64,000 nt of DNA from Aselliscus stoliczkanus. Its lineage: Eukaryota > Chordata > Mammalia > Chiroptera > Hipposideridae. A model generated the notes under the pieces. The model saw only the letters and a list, made by a program, of their open reading frames with translations, did no database searches and was not told the origin of the DNA. Positions 12,736 to 24,611 of the stretch are shown here, one piece after another (within the stretch, counting starts at the first letter, position 1; each line of letters starts with the position of its first letter). Where the stretch lies: the NCBI GenBank assembly GCA_033961575.1, contig CM066738.1:103317478-103381477 (forward strand). The letters run 5' to 3'. The position numbers and the translations under genes were made by a program.

Positions 12736-13205
12736 AGATCCGTTCAAATGCCCACGTCCTTTAACCCAGCAACTCCACTTTAAGACACCAACCAAAGAGA
12801 ATAATCAGATGTTATCAAACATTTATACCCCCACATTACAAAACAAACCTAAAGTCCCCAAACAAGGGGACAGTTAACAAAATAATAGAAAATCTAAACA
12901 ATGTGTAATAATGCTGCCATTGAGTGTGATGTGTACAAGGATTTTAAGAGACATGGAGAAATGTTCATAATAGCACTTTAGTTGGAAGAAGTAGGATATG
13001 CAACTGGAATCTATAATATCAGCTCTATTCTATAAATGTATCTACCATCTATCTAGCCACACAGATACATAGGAGAAAATCAGAAACAAAATATGCAAGA
13101 ATATTAGCAGTAGTGATCTCTGGGTAAAGAAAAGGATTACAGAATTTTTAAAATACATGTTCTGATTTTTTTCCAAAGTCTGATACGACTATGTATCACT
13201 TTTTA
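12736..13205 (+). repeat. Old L1 fragment (ORF2 3' region)
   Basis: Sense-oriented, strongly diverged ORF2-like sequence: CCCAGCAACTCCACTT, then ATGTTCATAATAGCAC and a diverged L1 tail. Broken by stops. Confidence 0.6.
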
Positions 13206-13239
13206 AAATGAGGGGACAAGGTATTAAAAGAAAAGCATA

Positions 13240-13815
13240 TTGAGATTGAGAAAAAGGTATACTCAGTGGATTCGAGAAGGTTCTTCCACAACTCTCCTCC
13301 AGGTCTGCTTATCCCTGACTGGAAGCAAAGAAAAAATTCCCTTCCTTGCCCAGGAAGGAAAGCCCGAACAATAATTGACCAATTGACCAGTAATTGTCCA
13401 GGCTCACGGTGGACAAGTCGGAGAGCTAAAAACTCCAGGGAGACCCAGCCATAGAAGGGCCCTCACACTTTTGTGATATTACCTCTAGGAGCCCAACCAG
13501 GTTCCCTCCATAAATATCAGGGGGAAAACAATCCCCTCATACTTCTGCAGTATGAGGGGGAAAAAGAAATCATTTGGGAATATGCCAGAGCACTCTGCTT
13601 TTTTTCACAAGGCCCGCCCTCAGAGGAAACTGGTTAACTAGAGCCTAACCTGCTGGGGTATGATCACAGCCTAACTAACGTGGGGAAAGATGAATACCCA
13701 ACTCGAGCCCACTCTAACCATCCCACCCCACTGAAGGAGGGAGATAGAAACTGAGACACACTTGTGACGTTCATAGTCGAGAGACACAAGCTCACTAAAA
13801 GATGAGACCTATCAC
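13240..13815 (+). repeat. Old L1 (L1M/HAL1 group), 5' UTR segment
   Basis: Matches the 5' leader of mammalian L1M/HAL1 elements: AGGAGCCCAACCAGGTTCCC, AACAATCCCCTCATACTTCT, CACAAGGCCCGCCCTCAGAG and CTAACTAACGTGGGGAAAG. It is the upstream half of an element that resumes at about 14,625, interrupted by a MER2 insertion. Confidence 0.65.
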
Positions 13816-13861
13816 AGGACTATAGAATGCTTTCCTTTCTCCCACACCTCATCACCACATC

Positions 13862-14060
13862 ACAATCATGCATTGAATAACAGTAGGCCACTGAAGGACC
13901 ACATGGACAACAGTGTCCCATAAGCTTATAAAGGAGCTGCGGTGACATCACAGCTGACCTAACATAGTGCAACACATTATACACGTTTGCCATTGTGTTA
14001 CAACTGCCTACAGTATTCAGTACAGTAGCATGCTGTACAGGTTTGTAGCCTATGGAGCTG
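13862..14060 (-). mobile_element. MER2 (Tigger-type) DNA transposon, first part
   Basis: Begins CAATCATGCATTGAATAAC (terminus), then CAGTGTCCCATAAGCTTATA, and continues with ACTGCCTACAGTATTCAGTA and CATGCTGTACAGGTTTGTAG. These are diagnostic MER2 segments in reverse orientation. The element is cut at about 14,060 by an LTR and continues at about 14,508. Confidence 0.8.
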
Positions 14061-14507
14061 AAGGAGGACACATTTTGTCACCTGGAAATACGTCATCCCA
14101 AAATATGTCCCCTTGACATAAGGATTCTTTTAGGCTGGTTAATTTTAAGAAACAGCCGATACTTGGAGAAGCTCTGAAAACCAAGTAGAAGTTGCCCTGA
14201 GTGAAAGATGTTTACATTTGTAAGGGTGTCTTCCTCCCTGTACCAGGAAGACAGGGATGACCTTATCTCAAGAAATTTGTAACCGTGTAGAAGGCAAAGA
14301 CTTAAATCTGCCTGGCAACCTTATCCTGTTTACTGCGCTTTTCCTGGTAACCTCCTATAACTGACTTCCCCCCACTCCTAACATCTTTTGTCTTCACCTG
14401 AAAAGGGCATTTAAGGTGGAGGCTTCAGCCATTTTAGTGAGTTACTCAGTTTGTTGGGGTCTCGCCCATGTAATCAGCAGATGTACATGTTACTAAACTT
14501 TTATTTG
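14061..14507 (+). mobile_element. ERV1-like solo LTR inserted in MER2
   Basis: Between the two MER2 halves lies about 450 bp of LTR-like sequence. It includes CACCTGAAAAGGGCATTTAA, GGCTTCAGCCATTTTAGTGA, GTTTGTTGGGGTCTCGCCC and TACTAAACTTTTATTTG near the 3' end, resembling mammalian ERV1 LTRs (TATA-like ATTTAAGG, then a polyadenylation-type region). Exact termini and target duplication are not clear. The host MER2 is interrupted precisely here, which supports insertion. Confidence 0.6.
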
Positions 14508-14588
14508 TGATGTTTGCACCATGATGAAATCACCCAATAACACTTTTCTCAGAATATATCTCCGTTGTTAAGTGGCGCAGGACTATGC
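14508..14588 (-). mobile_element. MER2 DNA transposon, second part
   Basis: MER2 resumes with GATGTTTGCACCATGATGAA, TTTCTCAGAATATATCTCCG and TTGTTAAGTGGCGCAGGACT, which is the opposite terminus. Confidence 0.8.
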
Positions 14589-14624
14589 AAGTCCTCTTTA
14601 CATCAGTTTCTTTAACCCAGCACA

Positions 14625-16090
14625 TCACGTCTGGCTATGAGGGAAAAAATGACAAGGCATACCAAAAGGCACAGCACACAATGTGAAGAGAGAAGACAAG
14701 CATACAAGCAGACGTGGCAGGCATGGCAGCAGGAATTTTAAACAACTGTGATGAATAAGTTAAGGGCTCTAATGGATGAAGTAGGCAGCATGCAAGGATA
14801 GATGGGCAATGTCAGCAGAGAGATGGAAACAAACAAACAAAAAGAAATGCTAGAGGCCCAAAATGCCTTTGATGCTCTTATTAGTAGACTGGGCACAGCT
14901 GAGGAAGGAATCTCTGAGCTAGCGGCTACCTATATCAGTAGAATCTTCTAAAACTTAAAAGTGAAGAGAACAAAGACTGAAAAACAAACAACAGAACAAT
15001 ATTCAAGGACTATGGGACAACTACGAAAGATATAACATGCATAATGAGACTGTCAGAAGGAGAAGAAGAAAGCAAGAAAGAAATAGAAGGAATATTTGAA
15101 ACAATAATAACTGAGAATTCTCCCCAAATTAAAGTCAGACACCAAAACACAGATCCAGGAAGCTGGATCTTGATGCAAGAAAATCAAGCAGGAAAAATAA
15201 AAAAACAAAACTAAACAAGCAAAACAACAGAAATCATGTATACCTAGACATATCTTCTTCAAATTACAGGACGTCACAAATTAAGAAAAAAAAATCCTAC
15301 AAAAAGCAGAGGAAAATAACACCTCATCATAGAGGACCAAAAACAAGAATTTCATCTGACTTCTTAGAAACCATGCAAACAAGAAGAAAATTAAGTGAAA
15401 TAGTTTGCATGTTGAGAGAAAAAAAACCTACAAACCTAGAATTCTGTAATATGCAAAATTATCCTTCACAAGTGAAGGAGAAATCCTTGCTCAAACAAAC
15501 AAAAATTGAGGAACTTTATTTCCAGTAGGCCTGCCATCCTAGAAATGTTAAAAGAAATTCTTTAGAGAAAAGGGACATAATCTGGGTCAGAATTTGGATC
15601 TACATAAACAGAGGAAGAGCAATGAATAAGGAATAAGTGAAAACAAAATAAATTTTAATTTTTAATTGCTATAGCTAACATTTTCTTCAAAATATTAATA
15701 GTGACAATATATTCAAATATTTTATATATATATATATATATATGAAATGAATGACAGCAATAATACAAGGGATGGAAGGAAGAAATTGGGATTTTTATGT
15801 TATAATAAGGTACGCACACTACCCATGAAGTAGTATAGTGTTATTTGAAAGTGAACTTGGATTAATTGTAAATTATATGGCAAATTTTAGGGCAACCACT
15901 AAAAAAAAAAAAAAAAAAAGTATAACCGATGTGCTAAGAAAATGGAATCATATATTATACTTGATTTAAACCACAAAAAGAAGAAAAAGAGTGGAAGACA
16001 AAACTAGGTACAAAGATCAAGGGTAACAAATAGAAAACAGTTAGAAATATGATATTAATCAGACGACATCAGTAACCACTTGGAATAGCC
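14625..16090 (+). repeat. Old L1 (L1M/HAL1 group), ORF1 to start of ORF2
   Basis: Follows on from 13,240-13,815. It carries a degraded ORF1 region (GAGACTGTCAGAAGGAG, ACTGAGAATTCTCCCCAAAT, AAACATAG-like glue), then AATTCTGTAATATGCAAAAT, AAATTGAGGAACTTTATTTC, the inter-ORF AGGGCAACCACTAAAA, and AAGAGTGGAAGACAAAACTA leading into an ORF2-start-like ATATTAATCAGACGACATCA. ORF1 is full of stops. An AT microsatellite (15,720-15,742) and A19 (15,901-15,919) are embedded. Confidence 0.65.
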
Positions 16091-16944
16091 CTTTCTGATC
16101 GAGGAGAGGAGGTGCTAAATGTCTCATGCATTCTGAGCTCCGGAATGTCCCCCTCTAACAGGACTCAAGGCTCAAACACACTCATCTCTAAGGCAGAGGG
16201 TATCAGAATAGTGTAAGTGGTGCTGACAGGCGGGCAGGGGTGGGAGTCACCATGTCAACCTTCCAGGTGATCCTGGGATTCTCACCTACTCAAGGTGGGG
16301 GTGTCCCCCACCTTCTTCTTCAGAATCTCCCGCTCCAGGGAAGGTGCTATTTGAACCCAAGGCAAGAAAACCCATGTATACTAACCAGGGGAGGAAGAGT
16401 TGGCCTCATGGGTGTGATTTTAGAACTCTCATCATGATTAACCCTTCCCCCACTGCCACCCCCCAAAAAAAAAAAGACACTCTCCATCTTCATCACCAGG
16501 GCCCAGAATTCCACTATGGACATTCATTCACTGGGTTTGAGGCTTTGGTATTTCAAGTGTCCAGGTCATTTTTGAAAGGGATTTAGATGAGGTGATCTGG
16601 GGGATCAGACACTAAGTTTCTGTGATCCTGTGCTTCACACTTTTGTGTGAATATACCCAGATCACTTCTTTAAAGGAGGTTTGAATAGAAAGTGAATTTA
16701 GGCCTTGTAATCTGAGGAAGGAAGAATGAAAACAGGGAGGGCACAAACCATGTTTGGTGTCCCTCACCTATGCCAGGCTTCTATGCCAGCTAGCTTTTCT
16801 CTTTTCCAAAGGGTGGAAGGGGGGCAGGGCAGGATAATCAGTCTCACAATTTGAATTGAAAAGCCTGACATTCACGACAACTTACCTGCCGCCTCAGGAT
16901 GGAGAGCCTGAAGCTGCAAGACAGGTATCAAGCAAGGGCCCACC
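16091..16944. other. Unrecognised intergenic sequence
   Basis: No gene or diagnostic repeat. ORFs at 16,240-16,586 overlap in two frames and lack features. Confidence 0.45.
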
Positions 16945-17382
16945 TGGGTGAATGGTACGGATTGAATTTTGTCTCTCCAAAATTCTAATGTCGAAGTCCT
17001 AACCCTTGGAATATCAGAATGTGACCTTATTTGGAAATGGGATCATTAAGGACGTAATTATTATAGTTAGGATGGGGCCCTTCTAGAATAGGCAGGGCCC
17101 CTAATCTGATTAGTGTTCTTATAAGAAGGGGACATTTGGAGACAGATATGCACAAAGGGAGAATGCCATGTGAAGACTGGAATTATGCTACCACAGGCCA
17201 AGGGTTACCAGGAGCTCATATGGAGAGCTGGAGCAGTCCTGCCCTAGCACCTTGAGATGGAGCATTGCCCTGCTGACTCTTGAGTTCAGACGTCTGGCCT
17301 CCAGAACTGCGAGAGAATCCATTTCTGTGTTCTAAGCTGCCTAGTTTGCAGTAATTTGTTAACAGCAGCACTAGACTAACAC
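16945..17382 (+). mobile_element. MLT1-type LTR (ERVL-MaLR)
   Basis: Full solo LTR of MaLR type: TGGTACGGATTGAATTTTGT, GAATGTGACCTTATTTGGAA, TCTTATAAGAAGGGGACATT, CTGGCCTCCAGAACTGCGAG, and a 3' end with GTAATTTGTTAACAGCAGCA and CTAGACTAACACA. Confidence 0.85.
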
Positions 17383-19489
17383 AGTGAGTCTGCAGGAAAT
17401 ATGGCCTGGTGAGAGGGAGGCTCATGATGCCCCAAAAATGGTACAGAGCCAGTTCCCCAACTGCCTGCAGCCCCACCAACACTGGCCTTTGATTTTATTA
17501 TGGTCCTAAGGGCCCCTTTTCAGAAGGGAGCCCACCCGCCTCGTGGACAGAAAGGGTTAACAGAAACTCACATCACACAGGGGCCTTCTGCTGGGGCAAT
17601 TTATTTAACTCTCTGGTCCATTTTTATTACTCATGATACACCATCATACAAGTGACTCATAAAATTGGGTATAAAAAGAGGGCAGTATAATTTTCAATCC
17701 CCTTAATGTAATGTAATGGGAAAATTAATCATTTATTACAGCAGATGATTGAAAACCACTCAGAAAGAGTGTTCTCTCCTTCCTGAAACTTGGCAGCCGA
17801 GGGTTCGTTTCCCACGATTTTCTGAAGACTTTGCAATTTGTTTTGAAAGCTTCTTCATTAAAGAAAATGATAAGAAGCAAACCGCAAAACAGGAATGCAG
17901 GTGAGGTTGTCGTTCTGCAGATACCAGGATTCTGGGATGTACTGCAGCGTGAAACCAAAGCACGTGACCTGCTAGCCACGCCAAAGAGGAGGCCCGAGTC
18001 TCATTCATTACTCATACATGACGCTCTCTCACTTGTACTGAGGACCTCAAAATATTTTGCAAAGGGAATTGAAACTTCACAGTGCCCCAAGGAATAGACA
18101 TATTTCAGCTAAATTTGTAACTGAGTAGGGTAAGAGAACATACCCTTGGAGATAAGGCCAGTGGAGCCGGTTGGGCTACCCACATTGACCAGGCTTCTGA
18201 TCCGGGGCCTTCCCACGCCAGCTCAGCCCAGCAGTCACACAGTAGTCACCCCATGCAAGTACATCAAGTATTCCTCCCCTGAGACTACGCTATGTGTCTT
18301 TTTAGGTCTCCTCCTGGTCCCTGACAAACCCAGTGTGGTCCCTTCACTGCTCAGGCTCAGTCCAGAGAAGCTGCCAAACAGATACCGCCATCCACAGCCA
18401 CCGCACTATCTGCAGGAGTACAGCCAAGGTGACATTGTGACATGTGACCACTGGCTGCTGAGATTGATGGAGGCTGTTGGTATTATTTAAAGGCTCCTGC
18501 TGCTGTGATGTGGAAGTCGCCAAGCTTACCAAGTGAGGAAATTGGATCTGCTCCAGGCAAACCAAAAACTAACAAACCACCATCAACAAGGGAAGTTGTT
18601 AAAGCTACTAAAAAAAAAAAAAAATACATCTCTGGCCTTGTTGGGTATTATGGATTCAAACGGCAAAGCACAGGAATGTTTACAAAGAGATTTTGATCCA
18701 AGGATGAATAGTGGCTCCAAGACCCCTTCAGGGTCAGCCGAGAGCTTCCCATAAGGAAAGTAATCAATTGGCAGGGTGACATGAAACTCTTTGGTGGTTT
18801 TCATCAGCCATCTACTGCCACCTTTTGTCAACAAGGTGTGAAAACTGGGGGGAAGGTCCCAGAACTGCATGCTCCCCCTCCACCCACACTGGGGCCACTC
18901 ACATCTCCTTAAGACCTTCATGGAGGTAGCGTGTGATACCTGTGTCCTCGACAAGGGCTCCTGTGCCCAGCCAATTGTCCTTCCTGCCTCCCACTGAGGG
19001 ACGCCTGCTGCTTTGGAGGACACAGCCCCTCCCCACCTCAGGTGGTGGGTGTGCAATATAATTTCTTCTCCTGCGCATTCCATCAGCAATTTGTTGGGTG
19101 GCTACCATGTGCTCAGTCCAATGCGCAATGAAAGACTTACTTATGGCCAGTTCTAAAAATGTCCTATTGTACCTAGACCCCCATATTTTGTGTAGGAGCA
19201 CCCCTCGGTATTCAAATGTATTCATTTCCTGAGTTTTGGAAAATGATAGCAGGAGATCAGATGGCAAAGGGTGTTCTTTCTCCAAACAGCTCTGTTTCAA
19301 AAAATGTTATCTAAATGCTCCAGTTCCTGAGTAATGAGGAATTCGGGTTTATCAGACAAAGGAGCAATTGATAAGATACTTCTAGAAGACCTAACAAACT
19401 GACATGCCAACACAATATTAGTTCTCTACTTCAGGCTTTATTTTTAATGTTTAAAAACACTATTTTGACATAGAGTCCCTCCCAGGAAT
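17383..19489. other. Unrecognised, repeat-poor intergenic sequence
   Basis: About 2.1 kb without diagnostic repeats. Several overlapping ORFs on both strands (up to 168 codons, 18,583-19,089 minus) have no domain or conserved signature that I recognise. Candidate region for conserved noncoding elements, not a supported gene. Confidence 0.4.
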
Positions 19490-19930
19490 GGATTTCATTA
19501 TATTTTTTAAACAGTTTTATTGTTTCAAATATTAAAACAAAAATTACAGAAATACTAAATCTTTCAAAATAATGAAAAATTCTCATGCCCTAACAAACCA
19601 ACCATTTCATTTGCTATATTTCCTACTAGTGTTTTTTTAATGTATTCATTATACACAATTGCACAACATAGATGGAATTTTATTGTCCTATTTCCCCCGT
19701 TTTTACCTTCAATCACAAGCATCTATAAAAGTTTCATACTTGTTAATGTTTACCGATTCTTGGTAGTCAGTCTGGTAAATATGCCACAATTTACCTACCA
19801 TTATTTGCTGTTACAAATATCTCCATAACGAAGTGTTCCTGTGTCTACTGTTTTATCCCTTTGGTGGAATATTTCCTTAGGAAAATTCCTGGGATTAGGA
19901 TTATTTTCTAAAGGGCATTTTAAAAATTGT
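19490..19930 (-). repeat. Old L1 fragment, antisense
   Basis: Antisense old-L1 phrases: AACAGTTTTATTGTTTCAAA, then TTGCTGTTACAAATATCTCC, TATTTCCTTAGGAAAATTCC and GGGATTAGGATTATTTTCTA, as in L1ME/L1MC 3' regions. Confidence 0.5.
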
Positions 19931-20509
19931 ATTGTTTTTGGTAAATTAAAATGTGTTTTGTTTGGAAAATTTCACAACAGCTTTTGAGGTCAGGGAGCAT
20001 GAGGGTATTGCAAAACCAAGGCTGGTGATCCCTACTGCCTGGCATTGAGTCATCTTGAGATTTATCACTAGCATAGGAACACACCAGGCTGACCTTTATA
20101 CACAAAGGGGGGTTTTTAAGAGGCAGGCAGACAAAGAGACTTACCTGTGAAACAATAGACATGGCATACAAATGACTAGACTAGAAAAAAATGATCTTTT
20201 CCCTTCATTGATTTTTTTTTCTGCCCCTGTACAGCCTGCTATGAAAACAGAGTTCCCAATTTTCATTTATCTGTGACTCATCAGAAAATCTTTTCAACTA
20301 TATCCTGGGCCAGCCATGGGCCTTATAATAACAGACACTTAACAAATATTTGGTGAATTGAATTAAAGGGAATTGAATTTTTGTAAGACTTCATTCCATT
20401 GTCGCAGTGGACATAGATCATACACAAGAAATAGACCACAGTTGGTAGAAGCACAGTCTTACTGTAGCATAACCTATACCCTCTGTGCTGATATACCACC
20501 TGCCAAGTA
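19931..20509. other. Unrecognised intergenic sequence
   Basis: No gene or diagnostic repeat found. Confidence 0.4.
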
Positions 20510-20800
20510 CTTTCTTTGAAAAATGGCTAAATGCACAAAGGTATTTATTGCTGCATTATGCATAACTGCAAAAGAAAAAAGAAACTGGGAATTATTAAGT
20601 AAATAATGCAATTCTCAATTTATTATACGATCACTAAAATTAATGTTTACAAAGACCTTGAAATTACATGGAAAACTTTTATACTGTAAGATTGATTTTA
20701 AAAGGAAGACAATTGTATAATATATGGTTAACATTACATCAAAATTATACATATGGAAAAAGAATGAAAGCAGTGCAACAAAAGAACGATAGCTTTAAAT
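20510..20800 (+). repeat. Old L1 3' fragment, sense
   Basis: Sense old-L1 tail-like sequence: GTATTTATTGCTGCATTATG, TGCAAAAGAAAAAAGAAACT, ATTAAGTAAATAATGCAATT and a diverged A/T-rich end. Confidence 0.5.
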
Positions 20801-20939
20801 TTGAGAGAACAAAGTTGATTTTTTCCTCATACTTTTCTTAATTTTTCAATGTTTTTAATTTCAATTCTTATAATTAACAAAAAAGTTTTGCAAAAAACCA
20901 CTTTTCCTAAGGACCAGTGTTTTCTTATCTATTTCTTTT

Positions 20940-21090
20940 GTAGTCATTCATTCAACAAATATTTATTATTGAACACGCACTGTGTGCTTCTTGTGGGTCT
21001 ACATGCTGGGACACAGTCATGAACAATAGAGAAAGTAATATTCCTGTTCACAGAGCTTACATTCTAATGAAAATGTGTAAGCAGAAAATT
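20940..21090 (-). repeat. L2 LINE 3' end
   Basis: Antisense L2 tail: ATTCATTCAACAAATATTTA, CACTGTGTGCTTCTTGTGGG, GAACAATAGAGAAAG and CAGAGCTTACATTCTAATG. Confidence 0.75.
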
Positions 21091-21719
21091 TTCATGATTA
21101 GTCAGTTGCTTAAATTATTTTGAGACTTTTTGGAAGAAAAGGAAGGAGAGGGATATCTCAATGGGAAATTTGACTCTCTTTTTTTTAAAATCAGATGTTT
21201 AAAGATCTGGGTTATTTATTTTCTGTTTTAATTAAGCATGTTTGCTAACACTTTTTAAAAACATCTGCAATCAGTGTTAGAGTTGTGTCCATGTTTTGCA
21301 GTTTTAGTGAATATTAATAATTGTTGTTCAAATATAGACAGAAAGTCCCGATAGATTACTGCTGGATGTCAACCAGTGTTTTCATCAAGATGCTAATCAT
21401 GAACTTGTACAGTACGTGATACGTACACATTTGCTGGAATCCAAGATTCATCGAAACGTTCAGCTTGATTCTCTGAACTCAGGATCAAAAGCGAGACTCA
21501 TAAAATTGCAGACAGGCATCATCCCGCTGGTGCAGGAAATGGAAGAACAGGAATTTCCTCTGTAGCTTTTCGGGTCATTTTACTACGTTCTCCAAAGCCA
21601 GCAAAGAAAATTGCTCCGATTAACAAGTTGTTTTCCTTCTCCTGAAAAGAAGTATAAAACACGTAGAAATGTAAAACTGAAAACCATTAGTGGGACACTC
21701 CACCTGGTTTTTACTAACC
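21091..21719. other. Unrecognised intergenic sequence
   Basis: No diagnostic repeat or gene. Confidence 0.4.
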
Positions 21720-21866
21720 TTAATCGTTTTACTGATGATAAAAATAATGTTATTTGCAAAAAATGTGAATAACGCAGAAAATGAAGAAGACCATAAAGCT
21801 CGTCTGTAATCCTGCCACAGAAAGATAACCGCTGTGTTATTCTGGTGGACCTTTAGGCAGCCTTTC
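21720..21866 (-). repeat. Old L1 3'-region fragment, antisense
   Basis: Contains AATCCTGCCACAGAAAGATA and ACCGCTGTGTTATTCTGGTG, typical of antisense old L1 3' ends. Confidence 0.4.
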
Positions 21867-21875
21867 TTCTAGAGC

Positions 21876-22081
21876 AGGGCTTGGCAAACTTTTTCAGCAC
21901 AAGGCCAGAGAACAAATATTTTAGGCCTTTTCCCCTGCAGCTGCCCACCTCTGGCATTGTGAGAGAGCAGCCCTACACCATGCCAGAATGAATGACCTTG
22001 GCTCTGTCCCCGTAAAACTGCATTTACTGAAACAGACAACAGGCCAGATTTCGTCCCATCCACAGTTTGCTGCCCCCCTAT
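21876..22081 (+). mobile_element. MER20 (hAT-Charlie MITE)
   Basis: Starts AGGGCTTGGCAAACTTTTTC, then ATTTTAGGCCTTTTCCCC, AAACTGCATTTACTGAAACA, and ends CCACAGTTTGCTGCCCCCCT. These are MER20 landmarks. It is flanked by the 8-bp duplication TCTAGAGC at 21,868-21,875 and 22,082-22,089, the length expected for hAT insertions and unusually well preserved for such an old element. Confidence 0.9.
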
Positions 22082-22142
22082 TCTAGAGCATTTAATTTGG
22101 AGAGGAGCAAACATGGACTTCTAAATTGGTATTTCCCCGCCC

Positions 22143-22145
<3 letters not shown>

Positions 22146-22180
<35 letters not shown>

Positions 22181-22266
22181 AGTGTCCCTGGCCTTCATAT
22201 GTGGGACCCAACCGGGGCCGCTGGCTTCCCAGGCCAGCGCTTAACCACCGCGCCACTCGGCCAGCC
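22146..22266 (-). mobile_element. tRNA-derived SINE, copy 2 (full length)
   Basis: Minus-strand copy: long T run (the A tail), GAGGGCAGTGTCCCTGGCC, B-box and A-box regions, ending CGCCACTCGGCCAGCC. Flanks are C/T-rich (CCCCGCCCCCCTTTTT before; TCCCCTCCCCTCTTT after), so the target duplication is not sharply definable. Confidence 0.85.
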
Positions 22267-22329
22267 CTCCCCTCCCCTCTTTGTCATTCCCACTGTCATC
22301 ATTTTACTGGAAAAATCTCATTACGGTTT

Positions 22330-22450
22330 ACCACATTTATCAATCAACAAGTATTTACTGAAAGCCTGCTGCTGTGCATTTGAAACTGGGGAGCGGGGGT
22401 GAGCCACGTCCCTGCCTTCCTAGAGTTGAGAACAGTAAGAAAATCATTAC
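22330..22450 (-). repeat. L2 LINE 3' fragment
   Basis: Antisense L2 tail: CAACAAGTATTTACTGAAAG, then GTCCCTGCCTTCCTAGAGTT. Confidence 0.55.
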
Positions 22451-23459
22451 AAATATGTATGTCATGACAGCTGTGCCCAGGAGAACTACAGGCTGCTCTG
22501 GGCACGTGTCACAGCGGGGCCTAACCTGATTGGAGCCTTGGGGACAACTTCTTGGGAGGGTCAATGAAGCCTCAATCTGAATGAGAGAAGAGGTTGCTTG
22601 GGTCACCTGCTGGGGAAAGAGTGCCAGGGTGAGTGGACAGCCAATGTGCAGGCTGAAATGTGGGACAGCCTACCAGCCTGAGGGGCCCATGGGAGGCCCA
22701 CATAGCTAGAACACAGAGAGGCCACACATCTAGCTAGAGGAGTAGACGGGAAACAGAACCCAAAGGGCTGTTACACAACCGAAAGCGTTTTTGGACTTGA
22801 TCCTGCAGGCAGTGGGAAGACACTGAAGAGTTCTAAGCAGGGGACTCATGAAAGCTGCATTATTTCAATGGATCCTGAACTCAGCACCCACACCCCCAGC
22901 CACTAGGAGACCTCCCTTTCAGGCCTTTTCTATGCATTGCTGCAGAATAATCTTTTGAGTATCCTTATTTTGTCATGGCTATGGTAAGACACCCGTGCTA
23001 GCACCCTCAAGGAAATAAAGTCCAGACTCCCAGGTCTGCATTTATAGCCGACTAATATCCGGACACTCCCTTATTCTTCTCTTCAAATGAACTCATTTCC
23101 TATGCCCTGTACAGATCCCTTATTTTCCCATCTTCATGCTTTGGTTCAAGCTGTGTTCTCCATCTAGAATGTCCTTACTCTAAACTCCATAACTGGGGCC
23201 CACTTCAAAGGTAGCCTTTGTCTCTTATTCATGTTCAGGTGTTGCATAAACACCTGATCACAAGAACAGAGGTAGCCCTCTCTCCTCAGACTTTTGGAAC
23301 CTTCCAGCTTCCCATCTGCATCATTGCATGTTTTGTATTAGAGTCATTGTCCATTTATCTTGTGTCTTTTCCTTAGTGGTATGAAGGAAAGGAACCATGT
23401 CTCTTTATTAATGATGAAAAAGAACTGCCATTTGTGAAAGACTTTCATCTATGGCGGGT
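22451..23459. other. Probable highly diverged L2-like and unrecognised sequence
   Basis: Stretch including GGACTTGATCCTGCAGGCAG and, at 23,030-23,400, a text resembling diverged sense L2. Neither is certain. No gene. Confidence 0.35.
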
Positions 23460-23800
23460 GCTGTGTTAAGTATTTGACATATGGTATCATTGTATTTCAT
23501 GTTTACGATGACATGGAAGGCTTGTGATCATAGTATAGTAAAACCTTAAATTGCGAATGACTTGGTTTGTGAGTGTTCTGCAAGACCAGCAAACATTTCT
23601 AATACATTTTAACGTGGCAAATGAGCAATGTCTTGCAATACAAGCAGTTTGTTTCCAGAACTAATTATGCTCGCAAACCAAGGTATCACTGTATTCCCAT
23701 TTTACAAATGAACATTGAGTTACTTGCCCAATGTCATCAAGTGAATAAAAGATGACACAGGGATTTGAACCCAGGAGCACCCAACTCCAAAGACTGTATT
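23460..23800 (-). repeat. MIR SINE split by a Tigger-like MITE
   Basis: Antisense MIR sequence lies on both sides of 23,534-23,697. Before it is CTGTGTTAAGTATTTGACAT; after it come CCCATTTTACAAATGAAC, TTGCCCAATGTCATC and GATTTGAACCCAGGAGCA. The right part continues the left, so the MIR was present before the DNA transposon landed. Confidence 0.75.
23534..23697. mobile_element. Tigger-like MITE inside MIR
   Basis: Terminal inverted repeats: left AGTAAAACCTTAAATTGCGA, right CTCGCAAACCAAGGTATCAC; the right end read in reverse begins GTGATACCTTGGTTTGCGAG. Internal phrases AGTGTTCTGCAAGACCAGC and AATGAGCAATGTCTTGCAA match a non-autonomous TcMar-Tigger family. Confidence 0.7.
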
Positions 23801-24487
23801 TTTCTCTGTGGAAGCTTCCATCACTACTTAGTACTTACAGCAAGTTCTGGTTGGTGAATAGGATGGTAAGAGAAAGAATCATTAGAAATGCCTGCAAAAC
23901 AGTTCTGCCTAAAGCCTGACCTTCCCTCCCATTGCCTGCTAGCAAGTTCCTGCTTTGCAGGGGTAGTAAAGAGGATGACCACAGAAAAAGGTCCATCAGT
24001 GTTATGGTTCCTCGGTTCAACCAATAAAAATACAAGATGCTGAGTTAAATTTGAAGTTTAGATAAACAATTAATAATTCTTTTCATGTGTTAAAATTCAT
24101 TGCTTATCTGAATTTCTAATTAATTGCTTATTCATTGCTTATCTGAACTTCTAATTTAAGTAGCACTCCTATAGTTTATTAGACAATCCTAATCAACAAC
24201 TTGAGAAAAACTAAAAAGAACCTCATTATTATGTTTCAGAACACCAGAGAGGAAAAATAAAACTGGTTAAAATTTTTATTTTTTCTAAAACATTTAATTT
24301 CCAAAACTTAAAAAATGTAAAGCCTAAAAGAGTAATGTGGCAGTTTATTGATAATATTTTAATGAAAATAATATTTCAAAGAATTTAAAAATACAACAAT
24401 GTATATATTCTTAAAAGCCCCAGAAAATAAAAATCACCTAAAAACTTGCCACCCAGAGGCGACCATTGGTAATATATGGGGCATTTT

Positions 24488-24611
24488 TTTAAGTGGTTTT
24501 ATTATTATTTTTTTATGTTAATTTATTTATTTTTAATTAGTTTCAGGTGTACAACACAGTGCAATAGTTATACTTTTTAACCCCTCCAAGTGACAACCCC
24601 CCTACCCCATT
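24488..24611 (-). mobile_element. Short 5'-truncated L1 3' end with 13-bp target duplication
   Basis: T-rich segment (A tail), TTAATTAGTTTCAGGTGTAC, AACACAGTGCAATAGTTATA and AAGTGACAACCCCCCTACCC: the same 3' terminus as the L1 at 33-35 kb, in reverse. Flanked by perfect repeats TATGGGGCATTTT at 24,475-24,487 and 24,612-24,624. Only about 120 bp of the element was inserted. Confidence 0.85.

Noticed and set aside
18583..19300. Minus ORFs of 168 and 133 codons
   Set aside because: They overlap each other in different frames, include a poly-Phe run from an A-rich tract, and show no domain.
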